Origin: Acidobacteriota bacterium
Lineage (GTDB): Bacteria > Acidobacteriota > Terriglobia > Terriglobales > Acidobacteriaceae
Reading direction: 5' to 3'
Length of the DNA: 64,000 nucleotides
Assembly: GCA_003225555.1 (NCBI GenBank)
Contig: QIAM01000011.1
Span: 114,016 to 178,015 of the forward strand
Part shown: in pieces, positions 25,714 to 34,046 of the stretch
How the letters are laid out: every line of letters begins with the position of its first letter
Position numbering within the stretch: position 1 is the first letter of the stretch
The notes under the pieces: model-generated
What the model was told of the DNA's origin: nothing
Database searches by the model: none
What the model saw: the letters and a program-made list of their open reading frames with translations, nothing else
Made by a program: the position numbers and the translations under genes

Positions 25714-26727
25714 CTACTTGGGTGGGAGTGGGTCCATCTTGTCTAGGATTCGCATCGTTTCTAGAATCACCTTTCCGGAGATCTCGATGCTCTTCGGGCT
25801 CAACTTGTCGACGGTATCTTGCGTCGTATGGTGGAAGACGTTGTTGTAGCCGTAATCGATGTCGATGATATCAGCCGATGGCACTCCGATCTTGAGGAAA
25901 GGGAGATGATCGTCTGACACCGCACCCTCGCGTGCAAAGAAGTGCGATTGGAAACCGAGGCGCGTCGCGGCTTCAGAAACCACACTTTCGAGCCAGGCAG
26001 TGGAGTTGGTTTCGCGCTCGATATCAAGATCGGCGTCGCCGATCATATCCGCGAGCAGAAATGCTTTAATCTTTTTTGACGTTCCGTCGGCCTGCCATTT
26101 CTCCGCCAGATGGCGAATTCCGTACAGGCTGTCGTCGAGAAAAGGCATTTCGGTGTCGGGCTTGATCGCCTCTTCAGCATCGTCCCAGACCAGCCATACG
26201 GGGTAACCGTCGCGGGGCTTGCCATGCAATTGATTGGCGATTTCGAGAAGCAGTGCGCTCGATGATGCACCGTCGTTCGCGCCGATGAACGAGGTGTTGC
26301 GTAGGGGGTAATTCGTGTCGTAGTGGCTGGCGACGACGATGATTCCATCTTTTGTGCCGGGAAATTTCGCGATGATGTTATGCACCGGAAATTTGCCTTC
26401 GGGAGTGTCGGCGGTGAACACGTCGTGGTCGACCACATCGCCTTTGAGGTGCGAGATGATGTAGTCCTCCACCTTCTTGTGGTTGGGACTGCCGATGGGG
26501 CGCGGGCCGAAAGCTACGATATCTTTCACGTATTGCATGGCGCGGTCGCCATCGAATGTCGGTGGCGGGCCGGTGTCGGCGGGAAATGAGAGTGGGGCGT
26601 GGGATTCTGTCTTCGCGGCCTGATTCTGGTCGTTGGCCTGGGCTGTGTTCTTGTCGTGGTCGCAGGCCAAAAAGGTGCACAAGGTGGCGATCAGCCAAAT
26701 GCACAAGGATGATTTTGTCGAAGGCAA
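25714..26727 (-). CDS. M28 family peptidase lipoprotein, glutaminyl-cyclase-like
   Basis: The product has 337 residues. The N-terminus (SSLCIWLIATLCTFLAC) is a lipoprotein-type signal ending at Cys22. Zinc ligands appear in ASHYDTNYPL, GANDGASSS, WDDAEEAI, LADMIGD and VFHHTTQDTVDKL. The WDDAEE block resembles glutaminyl-peptide cyclotransferases more than aminopeptidases, so pyroglutamate formation is possible. The TTG start at 26727 is preceded six bases upstream by GAGG, which belongs to the edge of the family C repeat at 26731-26800: the repeat seems to supply the ribosome site. Confidence 0.82.
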   Translation of the reverse strand: MPSTKSSLCIWLIATLCTFLACDHDKNTAQANDQNQAAKTESHAPLSFPADTGPPPTFDGDRAMQYVKDIVAFGPRPIGSPNHKKVEDYIISHLKGDVVDHDVFTADTPEGKFPVHNIIAKFPGTKDGIIVVASHYDTNYPLRNTSFIGANDGASSSALLLEIANQLHGKPRDGYPVWLVWDDAEEAIKPDTEMPFLDDSLYGIRHLAEKWQADGTSKKIKAFLLADMIGDADLDIERETNSTAWLESVVSEAATRLGFQSHFFAREGAVSDDHLPFLKIGVPSADIIDIDYGYNNVFHHTTQDTVDKLSPKSIEISGKVILETMRILDKMDPLPPK

Positions 26728-26730
26728 ACA

Positions 26731-26800
26731 TGACCTCAGTGGCTAAAGCCCACGTCAGCGATAAGCCTTAACCGCAGCGCTTAAAGCGCTGCGCACCCCA
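26731..26800. repeat. dispersed repeat, family C
   Basis: CCTCAGTGGCTAAAGCCCAC, a spacer, then CGCAGCGCTTAAAGCGCTGCG. It shares the layout of the 18850-18925 copy and lies in the gap between tatC and the M28 gene. Confidence 0.65.
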
Positions 26801-26845
26801 CTGTTCCATTTCAACATATCTCGATTCTTGATCCCGGTTCTGTCC

Positions 26846-27649
26846 TCACTGCGCATTCTTCTCTCTTCGCGCGCGGCGCGTCTTGGGATGTACCGCCCAA
26901 GCCACGCCAATGCTCGCCAAATACAGCGCGATCATGGGTGCGGCGAAGATGCACATGTTTAGTATGTCGGTGGTCGGGGTAACGATGGCCGCGATAATGA
27001 AAATCACAAGAATGGAATAGCGGAAGTTCTTCCACATCCAGCCCGCGCTTACGATCCCCATCAGCGCGAGAAAGAAAACCAGAATCGGCATCTCGAAGAT
27101 CAGGCCCATGCCCAGGATGATCGCCAGGAAAAGATCGGTGTATTCCTTGATCGTGATCATGGGCTGGAACTGTTTGCTGAACTCGATCAGGAACTTCAGC
27201 GCGGCGGGGTAAACAATTCTGTACCCAAAATAACCGCCAGCCGAGAACAGAAGTATCGTCGAAACCATGAACGGCACGGCGTAACGCTTTTCATTGCGAT
27301 AGAGGCCGGGCGAAATGAACATCCAGACCTGATAGAGCACAAAGGGCGAAGTCAGGAAAAGCCCCGCCAGCGCGGCCACCTTCAAGTAAAGGTTGAAAGG
27401 TTCGGTGGGATTCAGGTAGACCAGCTTCTCGGCCATGCCGTTGGTCCGGAGGGCATCCATGATGGGCTTCTGCATGACCGCGTAGATCTGCTCCCGATAT
27501 CCCCAGCAGGCGAAGAAGCCTACGGCCACGGCTATAACCGAGTAAATGATGCGGCGGCGCAATTCCTCAAGGTGATCGAGAAAGCCCATGGTGGGCATGG
27601 ATTCCGGATCGCGCTCTTCGCTGGGAGCCTCAGCCAATGCTTCAGGCAT
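26846..27649 (-). CDS. tatC: twin-arginine translocase subunit TatC
   Basis: TatC is the receptor of the Tat export system for folded proteins. The 267-residue protein has six membrane helices. FLDHLEELRRRIIYS is the TatC opening motif, and NPTEPFNLYLKVA and QVWMFISPGLYRNEKRY are conserved. The length is usual. The ATG overlaps the end of tatB by eight bases, so the two are one operon. The Rieske protein encoded further on is a plausible client, although its twin-arginine motif is not canonical. Confidence 0.96.
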   Translation of the reverse strand: MPEALAEAPSEERDPESMPTMGFLDHLEELRRRIIYSVIAVAVGFFACWGYREQIYAVMQKPIMDALRTNGMAEKLVYLNPTEPFNLYLKVAALAGLFLTSPFVLYQVWMFISPGLYRNEKRYAVPFMVSTILLFSAGGYFGYRIVYPAALKFLIEFSKQFQPMITIKEYTDLFLAIILGMGLIFEMPILVFFLALMGIVSAGWMWKNFRYSILVIFIIAAIVTPTTDILNMCIFAAPMIALYLASIGVAWAVHPKTRRARREKNAQ

Positions 27650-28052
27650 GCGACTCCTGAGAGGTGGGTGAGGTCACGGGATCGGCGGGAATGGCCTCAG
27701 TCGCAGCAGGTTGGGAATCGGGTGCGTTGGTGTCGGCGACGACTGCTGTCTCTACCGTGGGAGCAGCCAAGGTCGCCGGTTCAGCTTGCGTCGGAACGCT
27801 CTCGCTGGCCGCGTCGCCCTCCAGGCTCCGGCTCATTGCACCCACGGGAGGATAGCTGGGCGGAAGGATCGTCTGCTTGGTATCCGTTTCAAGGTGCGCG
27901 ATCTCCTGCTCGATCTGCGCCTTGAACTCGTTGGAAGCGCGCTTGAATTCGTTCAGATACTTCCCGACCTGGCGGGCGATCTCCGGGAGTTTCTTCGGCC
28001 CAAAGATAATGAGGGCCAGAAAAAACAGGAAGACCGTCTCAGAAAAACTCAT
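27642..28052 (-). CDS. tatB: Sec-independent translocase TatA/TatB-type subunit
   Basis: The product has 136 residues from the ATG at 28052. MSFSETVFLFFLALIIFGPK, with a short membrane helix and FGPKKLPEIARQVG hinge, is the TatA/B signature. An amphipathic helix (EFKRASNEFKAQIEQEIAHL) follows, then an alanine/proline/threonine-rich tail. The length and tail suggest TatB, but TatA and TatB are hard to separate in this lineage. It overlaps tatC. Confidence 0.9.
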   Translation of the reverse strand: MSFSETVFLFFLALIIFGPKKLPEIARQVGKYLNEFKRASNEFKAQIEQEIAHLETDTKQTILPPSYPPVGAMSRSLEGDAASESVPTQAEPATLAAPTVETAVVADTNAPDSQPAATEAIPADPVTSPTSQESHA

Positions 28053-28330
28053 GCGCCCATCATACTGCCGGGGCCGGAAAAGCGGCAATCTGCTCATGAC
28101 ACGTATTTGACAAGATTTAGCGCAGCGCCGCAGGCTGCCCCTGCTCCACGCCGTTGATAAGCCTTGGCTCGTCTTTACTACCGGGTATGTTTGCTTGTCC
28201 TGGAGAAGGCGAGTGCTGGCGATCACCGAATGTTTCATTCCATTTTCCGAACGCCCCGCAGGATTCCGTTGACAATCCCTCGGCACGGTCTAAAGTTCTG
28301 CATACCATCGAGCGTCTGCCAGGAGTTCTC

Positions 28331-29434
28331 ATGCCGCAAAATATCTCCAGCCTCTCTCTGCCTAAGCTGAACATTTTCTTTCAATCGCAGCGCGCCAGCG
28401 TCGATGGCCAGTCGAACGCCCACCTGGTGCAGTTCATCAAGTCTGCAAAGAAAACCTTGGATTGCGCGATCTACGATTTCAAACAGCAGGACGTGCTTGA
28501 CGTCCTCAAGAGCGTGTCTAAAAAAGTGAAGCTCCGGATTGCCTACGATGGCGGCAAGAGAAAGGCTGTGACTGGCGGCGCCAAGGCCGATCCCAAACCT
28601 CCAGGCACCGAAGACGCTCTGCGGAAGTCGGGGCTGCTGAAGTTCGCCACCGCGATCCACACGGCAGGCGGACATCTGATGCACTCGAAGTACATCGTCC
28701 GCGACGCCAGTTCGGTGTGGACGGGTTCGGGCAACTGGACGCACGGCGGGCTCGAGTTGCAAGACAATAGCTTCCTCGCGATTGACTCGGTTCCCCTGGC
28801 TGCGGCTTACACTTCGAATTTCGAAGGTCTGCTGGCGACGGATCACATCCATCCGGCCAACCCGAAGAAGGTATCCGCCAGCTTCATCATGGCGCGTCCG
28901 CCGATCAAGGTGGGCTCCGTCGCACTCAGCCTTTTCTTCTCGGGACATGGGACCGAGGAAATTGAAACCGCCGTGATCGCCCTGATCCAGAAAGCCAACA
29001 AACTGCGCATCATCGCAATGCTGATCAGTGATCCCGGCATTCTGCAGGCTTTGACCGCTTTTAAACCGGCGCGTAAGGATATTGCCGGAGTCCTCGATCC
29101 TCATGAGATGAAGCAGGTGATGAAGCCTCCGCACGGAAAGTCGAAAGTACCCGCCTCCATGTTCTGGTTCGCTAACGGAGACAAACGCTTCGTTGCCGCG
29201 CTCTCGCACGCCTTCAGTCCTAACGACAACAACGATTTCATGCATAACAAAGTCATGATCATCGACGACAGAACGGTGATCACCGGAAGCTACAATTTTT
29301 CCGAGAATGCAGAGTCCAACGACGAGAATATGCTGATCATCCACTCCGCGCGGGTGGCGGCGGCCTACAACCGCTACTTCAACGCTTTGCAGGCCCAGTA
29401 CAAGAAACACGGAGCGCCGCTGCCGCCAGTGTGA
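28331..29434 (+). CDS. phospholipase D-like (HKD) protein
   Basis: The product has 367 residues. AGGAG five bases before the ATG at 28331 sets the start. Two HKD motifs are present: H118-S-K120 with D125 (HLMHSKYIVRD) and about H305-N-K307 with D312 (FMHNKVMIIDD), each followed by the usual TGSxN/TGSYN strand. A pair of HKD motifs makes one active site for phosphodiester transfer. No signal peptide is visible, so it is probably cytoplasmic. Substrate (lipid or nucleic acid) cannot be told. Confidence 0.88.
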   Translation: MPQNISSLSLPKLNIFFQSQRASVDGQSNAHLVQFIKSAKKTLDCAIYDFKQQDVLDVLKSVSKKVKLRIAYDGGKRKAVTGGAKADPKPPGTEDALRKSGLLKFATAIHTAGGHLMHSKYIVRDASSVWTGSGNWTHGGLELQDNSFLAIDSVPLAAAYTSNFEGLLATDHIHPANPKKVSASFIMARPPIKVGSVALSLFFSGHGTEEIETAVIALIQKANKLRIIAMLISDPGILQALTAFKPARKDIAGVLDPHEMKQVMKPPHGKSKVPASMFWFANGDKRFVAALSHAFSPNDNNDFMHNKVMIIDDRTVITGSYNFSENAESNDENMLIIHSARVAAAYNRYFNALQAQYKKHGAPLPPV

Positions 29435-29476
29435 TAGGGAATCCACCTGACTTCGCGTGAATCCGGATGCCGCCTT

Positions 29477-29495
29477 GGGCTTTCGCGCAAAGCCC
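29477..29495. terminator. hairpin between convergent genes
   Basis: GGGCTTT and AAAGCCC form a perfect 7-bp stem around CGCGC. It lies between the stop of the HKD gene and the stop of the small cysteine protein and may terminate both. No long T-run is present. Confidence 0.5.
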
Positions 29496-29500
29496 CTGTC

Positions 29501-29713
29501 TTACTCCTTCTGTTCGTGGCCGCGGCATTCGAGGACCGGCAGACCTGGATACTTGGGGAACGTCGCGTCCGTGGCTGATCGTTGGCACATGTAGAATGTC
29601 GAACCTCGCGCTGACTCGATCCGCCGCATGTATCTGCAATCGGCGCATAGTCCTACATGCTTGTGCTCACTGGCGCGTTCTTCTTGTTGCTTCCCTTGAT
29701 TGTCGCCGGACAC
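29501..29713 (-). CDS. small four-cysteine protein, putative zinc ribbon
   Basis: The product has 70 residues from the GTG at 29713, five bases after AGGAAGG; an upstream TTG at 29755 would bury that site. The core is GLCADCRYMRRIESARG, then FYMCQRS and PVLECRGHE, giving four cysteines as C-x2-C and two single ligands. FPKYPGLPVL is a distinctive proline-rich stretch. It looks like a conserved small metal-binding protein of unknown role. Confidence 0.7.
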   Translation of the reverse strand: MSGDNQGKQQEERASEHKHVGLCADCRYMRRIESARGSTFYMCQRSATDATFPKYPGLPVLECRGHEQKE

Positions 29714-29821
29714 GATGCCTTCCTGAATAACATTGTGCCATGGGCGGAGAGACAAGCGGCCCTAACCAACCCAAAGGTGCGCACGCGTATGCCTAGGCAA
29801 ACTTCGGTATACTAGTTGAGC

Positions 29822-30352
29822 ATGCCGGTGCTGAAGAATATCGCCGCGATCGCCAAGGGCTTGAGCATCACCTTCATGGAGATGTTCCAGCCAACCATCG
29901 TGGAGAATTATCCCGACGGCAAAGGCCCGCTGCGCGGGGCGCGCATCGAAGCTCGGTTTCGCGGTGCGCACGTCCTGCAGCGCGACGAAAATGGCCTGGA
30001 GAAGTGCGTTGCCTGCTTTTTGTGCGCGGCGGCGTGTCCATCAAACTGTATTTACATCGAGGCCGCCGACAATACCGCCGCAAATCGCGTCAGCGGCGCT
30101 GAGCGCTACGCCAAGGTTTACAACATCGATTACAACCGCTGCATTTTTTGCGGATACTGCGTGGAAGCGTGTCCGACGGATGCGATCACGCACGGACATG
30201 GGTTTGAGTTGGCTTCATTCAGTGCTTCCAATTTAGTTTACCGCAAGGAGCAAATGCTGGCCCCCCGGCCAGCACATATGGGAGCCAACATCGTATTCAA
30301 TCAGGCCGACGTGGATGGCGGGGCGCCGACGGAAATGGTGCCGGGGAGCTAG
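29822..30352 (+). CDS. nuoI: NADH-quinone oxidoreductase subunit I (NuoI-like)
   Basis: The product has 176 residues from the ATG at 29822. Two 4Fe-4S motifs are complete: CVACFLCAAACP and CIFCGYCVEACP, each followed by the expected hydrophobic turn. They carry clusters N6a and N6b of complex I. GLSITFMEMFQPTIVENYP is the usual NuoI N-terminus. It stands apart from any other nuo gene in this window. TATACT at 29808-29813 is only eight bases from the ATG, which would give an almost leaderless mRNA. Confidence 0.88.
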   Translation: MPVLKNIAAIAKGLSITFMEMFQPTIVENYPDGKGPLRGARIEARFRGAHVLQRDENGLEKCVACFLCAAACPSNCIYIEAADNTAANRVSGAERYAKVYNIDYNRCIFCGYCVEACPTDAITHGHGFELASFSASNLVYRKEQMLAPRPAHMGANIVFNQADVDGGAPTEMVPGS

Positions 30353-30496
30353 GCTTCCAGACGAATTCGAACGCGAATGACACGCCGGTCGCCGGTTTCA
30401 GGGGCCGGCGTTCGTGCATGTGGCCGCAGGGCAACTTCTTGGCCACGAATTCTCGCGGATCAACCCGGAATAGAGCTAAAGGCTACGAGCTTAAGT

Positions 30497-33400
30497 ATGG
30501 CTGATTTTCTACAGACCGTTCGGGATCGCGTCGTGATTTACGACGGCGCCATGGGGACCAACATCCAGTTCCGCAATCCCAGTGTGGATGATTTCTGGGG
30601 CAAGGAAGGGTGCAACGAACTGCTGGTGCTCAGCCGTCCCGACCTCATCAAGGACATTCATGCGTCCTTCTTCAAAGTCGGGTGCGATGTGGTGGAGACC
30701 GATACCTTCGGAGCAACGCGGGTCGTGCTGGCCGAGTATGAATTGCAGGACAAGGTCGCGGAAATAAACATTGCGGCGGCACGACTGGCGAAGGAAATGG
30801 CCGCGCAGTTTTCCACCCCGAATAAGCCGCGGTTCGTGGCGGGTTCGATTGGGCCAACAACGAAGCTTCCTTCCCTGGGGCACATCACTTTCGACAACAT
30901 GGCGGCGGGATATGAGGAGCAGGCGGCGGCTTTGATTGAGGGTGGCGTCGATGTGCTGCTGATCGAGACCTCGCAAGACTTGCTTCAAGCCAAGGCGGCC
31001 CTGGCGGGTGTCTTCGACGCGATGCGAAAGACTAGCAGGAAGCTTCCGGTCACAGTTCAAGTAACACTTGAGGCCACCGGTACGATGCTTCTGGGAACGG
31101 AAATCGGGGCGGCGCTGACTGCGTTGGAGCCCTTTGACGTCGATGTGATTGGCCTGAATTGTGCCACCGGGCCAGTGGAGATGAACGACGCCGTCCGGTT
31201 TCTCGGTGCGAATTCGACCAAGCAGGTTTCAGTTCTGCCCAACGCCGGGTTGCCACAGAATGACGGCGGCAGAGCCGTCTATAAACTCAAGCCTGAGGAA
31301 CTGGCCAGCTATCACAAGCATTTCGTGCAGGACTATGGCGCACGCATTGTTGGGGGATGCTGCGGCACGACTCCGGAGCATTTGAAGGCTGTGGTGGACG
31401 CGGTCTCCGGCGTGGAGCCGGCGAAGCGTGAGGTGAAGCGAATGGGCTCGGCCTCGAGCGCGTACACCTCAATTCCTCTCGACCTCGAGCCGAAGCCACT
31501 AATCGTAGCGGAAGAGATGAACACGACCACCCGCGTGGAACACTTTCGCAACCTGGTGCGTGGGAAGAAGTACGACGACATTCTGGCTCTCGCGAAAAAG
31601 CTCGTAAACGACGGTTCGCACATGCTGGATTTGTGCTGCGCGATCGTAGGAGAAGATGAGAAGGGATACATTTCATCGATTCTGGAAAAGATTGCGACGC
31701 GAGTGCCGGCGCCGATTCTAGTCGATTCGACGGAGGCCGATGTCGTTGAAGAGGCGCTGAAGCGAATCCCCGGGCGGGCGATCATCAACTCGATCAATCT
31801 GGAGGATGGCGAGAAGCGGACTTCGAAAGTGCTGCCCATGGCGAAGCGCTACGGTGCAGCCGTGATTGCGCTGACCATCGACGAGGACGGCATGGCGCTG
31901 ACGGCCGAAAGGAAGACAGCGATTGCGCATCGCATCTTTGATCTGGCGACGAAGAAATACGGCCTCGATGGCACCGATCTGATTTTCGACGCGCTGACCT
32001 TGCCGATCTCGACCGGGCAGGAGGAGTACCGCACGGCGGGAATTGAGACGCTCAAGGCGGTGGAGCGGATCAAGAAGGAACTACCGGACGTTAAAACGAT
32101 TCTGGGCGTCAGCAATATTTCGTTCGGTCTGGACGCGTATCCGCGGCGGGTGTTGAATTCCGTCTTTATGCACGAGGCGGTGGATCATGGGCTCGACCTG
32201 GCCATCGTCAACTACACCAAGATCTATCCCCTCTACAAGATTCCGCAGGAGGAAGTCGACCTGGCTCGGAAACTGATCTATCGCGACGCTTCGGGCGGGG
32301 ATCCGCTGCAGACTTACATGGCGCACTTTGCCGGCACTAAGGGGAAGCTGGCGGCATCGACAACCGCGCATGTGGACACGCTGTCCATCGAGGACAAGCT
32401 GAAGTTTGCCATCATTAATGGCGAGAAGTCGGTGGGTGAGGGCGCGCATAAAAAATCCCTGGAAGAGCTGCTGGAAGAGGCGCTGGGGCAGTATTCGCCG
32501 CTGGAGTTGATCAATACGGTCTTGTTGGATGGGATGAAGACGGTCGGAGATTTGTTCGGCGCGCGCAAGATGCAACTGCCCTCGGTGCTTGATTCCGCGG
32601 GGGTGATGAAGCAGGCGGTCGCCTATCTTGAGCCCAAGATGGAGAAAAAGGCCGGGTCGCAGAAGGGCACGATTGTGCTGGCCACGGTGAAGGGTGACGT
32701 GCACGATATCGGAAAGAATCTGGTCGACATCATCCTCTCGAACAATGGGTACAAGGTGGTGAACCTGGGGATCAAGCAGCCGGGAGATACGATTATTCGG
32801 GCGGCGCAGGAGCATCAGGCCGACGCAATTGGCCTCAGCGGCCTTTTAGTAAAGTCGACGCTGGAGATGAAGTATGTCATTCAGGATCTGGAGCGGCAGA
32901 AGCTCGAGTTCCCTGTGATTTGCGGCGGGGCGGCGTTGACTCGCAAGTACGTGGAGGATGACTTGCGGCGCGAGTATGCGAATTCCGTCTTTTATGCGGA
33001 CGATGCGTTTGCCGGGCTGCACATCATGGAGGATCTGGCTACCGCGGATGGTGCGCGCGATGCCCGACTGCTCGAGGGTCGGACTGTCAAGGAATATGCC
33101 AAAGCCGCTGCTGTGGATGAAGAGACCGGTCCGTTGTTTGCGGAGCGGAGTCCGGTGGTGACGGATGCTCCGAATATTCCAGAGCCTCCGTTTTGGGGCG
33201 TGCGCGTGCGCAAGGATTACGCCTTGCATGAGGTTTTCCGGTACATTAATGAAACCGCGCTGTTCAAGAACCAGTGGCAGTTGAAGACCGCTTCGCAGGC
33301 GGATTATGTGCGGCTGGTGGAGGAGAAGTTTCGTCCGATTCTGCGGAAGCTGGAGGATGAAGTTGCGGGGTCGGGACTGTTTGAACCTGCCGTGGTTTAT

Positions 33401-33796
33401 GGATACTTCCCCGCTAAAAGTGATGGGAATGACTTGGTGGTTTATGAGCCTTCGGCTGCGAGGGCGGGACGCCTCCGCGACAGCCGGCGGGACGCCGGCG
33501 CTACGGAAGCCGAGCTGCTGCGATTTACGTTCCCTCGGCAGCGGGAAGGGCGGCGGCTCTGCATCTCCGATTTCTTTGCCAGCAAGAGCTCCGGGAAGAT
33601 GGACGTGATTGGTCTTTCGCTAGTGACGATTGGGTCTAAGGCTTCGGTAGAAACGCAGCGCTTGTTTGAGGGTGGAGAGTATACAAAATATCTCTATCTG
33701 CACGGGCTCAGTGTAGAGACGGCGGAAGCTCTGGCCGAATTTCATCATAAGCAGATGCGCGAGGAGCTCGGAATCGCTGGTGAGGATGCATCCTAG
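30497..33796 (+). CDS. metH: cobalamin-dependent methionine synthase, interrupted by in-frame TAG
   Basis: MetH methylates homocysteine from methyltetrahydrofolate through cobalamin. Up to the stop it is 1099 residues: homocysteine domain (YDGAMGTNIQFRNPS, GLNCATGP, GGCCGTTPEHL), pterin domain (about 345-600), B12 cap, and B12 domain with DVHDIGKN (cobalt-ligand His about 736). The activation domain begins at about 885. At 33794 a TAG falls where the family continues; the same frame goes on to TAA at 34010 with conserved activation-domain sequence. A family A repeat at 33459-33506 is also translated in that domain. Without readthrough the enzyme would lack the SAM-binding end needed for reductive reactivation. 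Confidence 0.92.
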   Translation: MADFLQTVRDRVVIYDGAMGTNIQFRNPSVDDFWGKEGCNELLVLSRPDLIKDIHASFFKVGCDVVETDTFGATRVVLAEYELQDKVAEINIAAARLAKEMAAQFSTPNKPRFVAGSIGPTTKLPSLGHITFDNMAAGYEEQAAALIEGGVDVLLIETSQDLLQAKAALAGVFDAMRKTSRKLPVTVQVTLEATGTMLLGTEIGAALTALEPFDVDVIGLNCATGPVEMNDAVRFLGANSTKQVSVLPNAGLPQNDGGRAVYKLKPEELASYHKHFVQDYGARIVGGCCGTTPEHLKAVVDAVSGVEPAKREVKRMGSASSAYTSIPLDLEPKPLIVAEEMNTTTRVEHFRNLVRGKKYDDILALAKKLVNDGSHMLDLCCAIVGEDEKGYISSILEKIATRVPAPILVDSTEADVVEEALKRIPGRAIINSINLEDGEKRTSKVLPMAKRYGAAVIALTIDEDGMALTAERKTAIAHRIFDLATKKYGLDGTDLIFDALTLPISTGQEEYRTAGIETLKAVERIKKELPDVKTILGVSNISFGLDAYPRRVLNSVFMHEAVDHGLDLAIVNYTKIYPLYKIPQEEVDLARKLIYRDASGGDPLQTYMAHFAGTKGKLAASTTAHVDTLSIEDKLKFAIINGEKSVGEGAHKKSLEELLEEALGQYSPLELINTVLLDGMKTVGDLFGARKMQLPSVLDSAGVMKQAVAYLEPKMEKKAGSQKGTIVLATVKGDVHDIGKNLVDIILSNNGYKVVNLGIKQPGDTIIRAAQEHQADAIGLSGLLVKSTLEMKYVIQDLERQKLEFPVICGGAALTRKYVEDDLRREYANSVFYADDAFAGLHIMEDLATADGARDARLLEGRTVKEYAKAAAVDEETGPLFAERSPVVTDAPNIPEPPFWGVRVRKDYALHEVFRYINETALFKNQWQLKTASQADYVRLVEEKFRPILRKLEDEVAGSGLFEPAVVYGYFPAKSDGNDLVVYEPSAARAGRLRDSRRDAGATEAELLRFTFPRQREGRRLCISDFFASKSSGKMDVIGLSLVTIGSKASVETQRLFEGGEYTKYLYLHGLSVETAEALAEFHHKQMREELGIAGEDAS
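33459..33506. repeat. family A palindromic repeat translated inside metH
   Basis: Twenty-three bases of its core (GCCGGCGGGACGCCGGCG plus CTACG) are identical to the intergenic copy at 50410-50458. In metH it encodes an ARAGRLRDSRRDAGAT segment between two conserved blocks, VVYEP and ELLRFTFPRQ. Confidence 0.8.
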
Positions 33797-34012
33797 ATTC
33801 GTGACTTATTCCATCAGAAGTATTGCGGGTCGCGGTATTCGTTTGGGTATCCGGCGTGCCCGAATTTGGAGGATCAGACTAAGCTGTTTGCTTTGTTAAA
33901 GCCGGAGGAGAATGTGGGCGTTCGGTTGACTTCGGGATTTTTGCTGGAGCCAGAGCAGAGTACGTCGGCGATTGTGGTGCATCACCCGGGAGCGAAGTAT
34001 TTTGTCGTGTAA
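33797..34012 (+). other. in-frame continuation of metH after the amber codon
   Basis: This is 71 sense codons plus TAA, in the same frame as metH and with no shift. It reads IRDLFHQKYCGSRYSFGYPA and then CPNLEDQTKLFALLKPEENV, ending at EPEQSTSAIVVHH and a short tail. GYPACP is the SAM-binding signature of the MetH activation domain, so this is the true C-terminus of the protein, now beyond TAG. No start codon with a ribosome site precedes it. Confidence 0.85.
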
Positions 34013-34046
34013 ACCGGGCGCTGATCTCACGGATTGTTGCCGAGGA

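Noticed and set aside
30353..30496. Cobalamin or SAM riboswitch before metH
   Set aside because: None of the conserved core words could be found; only ordinary GC hairpins are seen.
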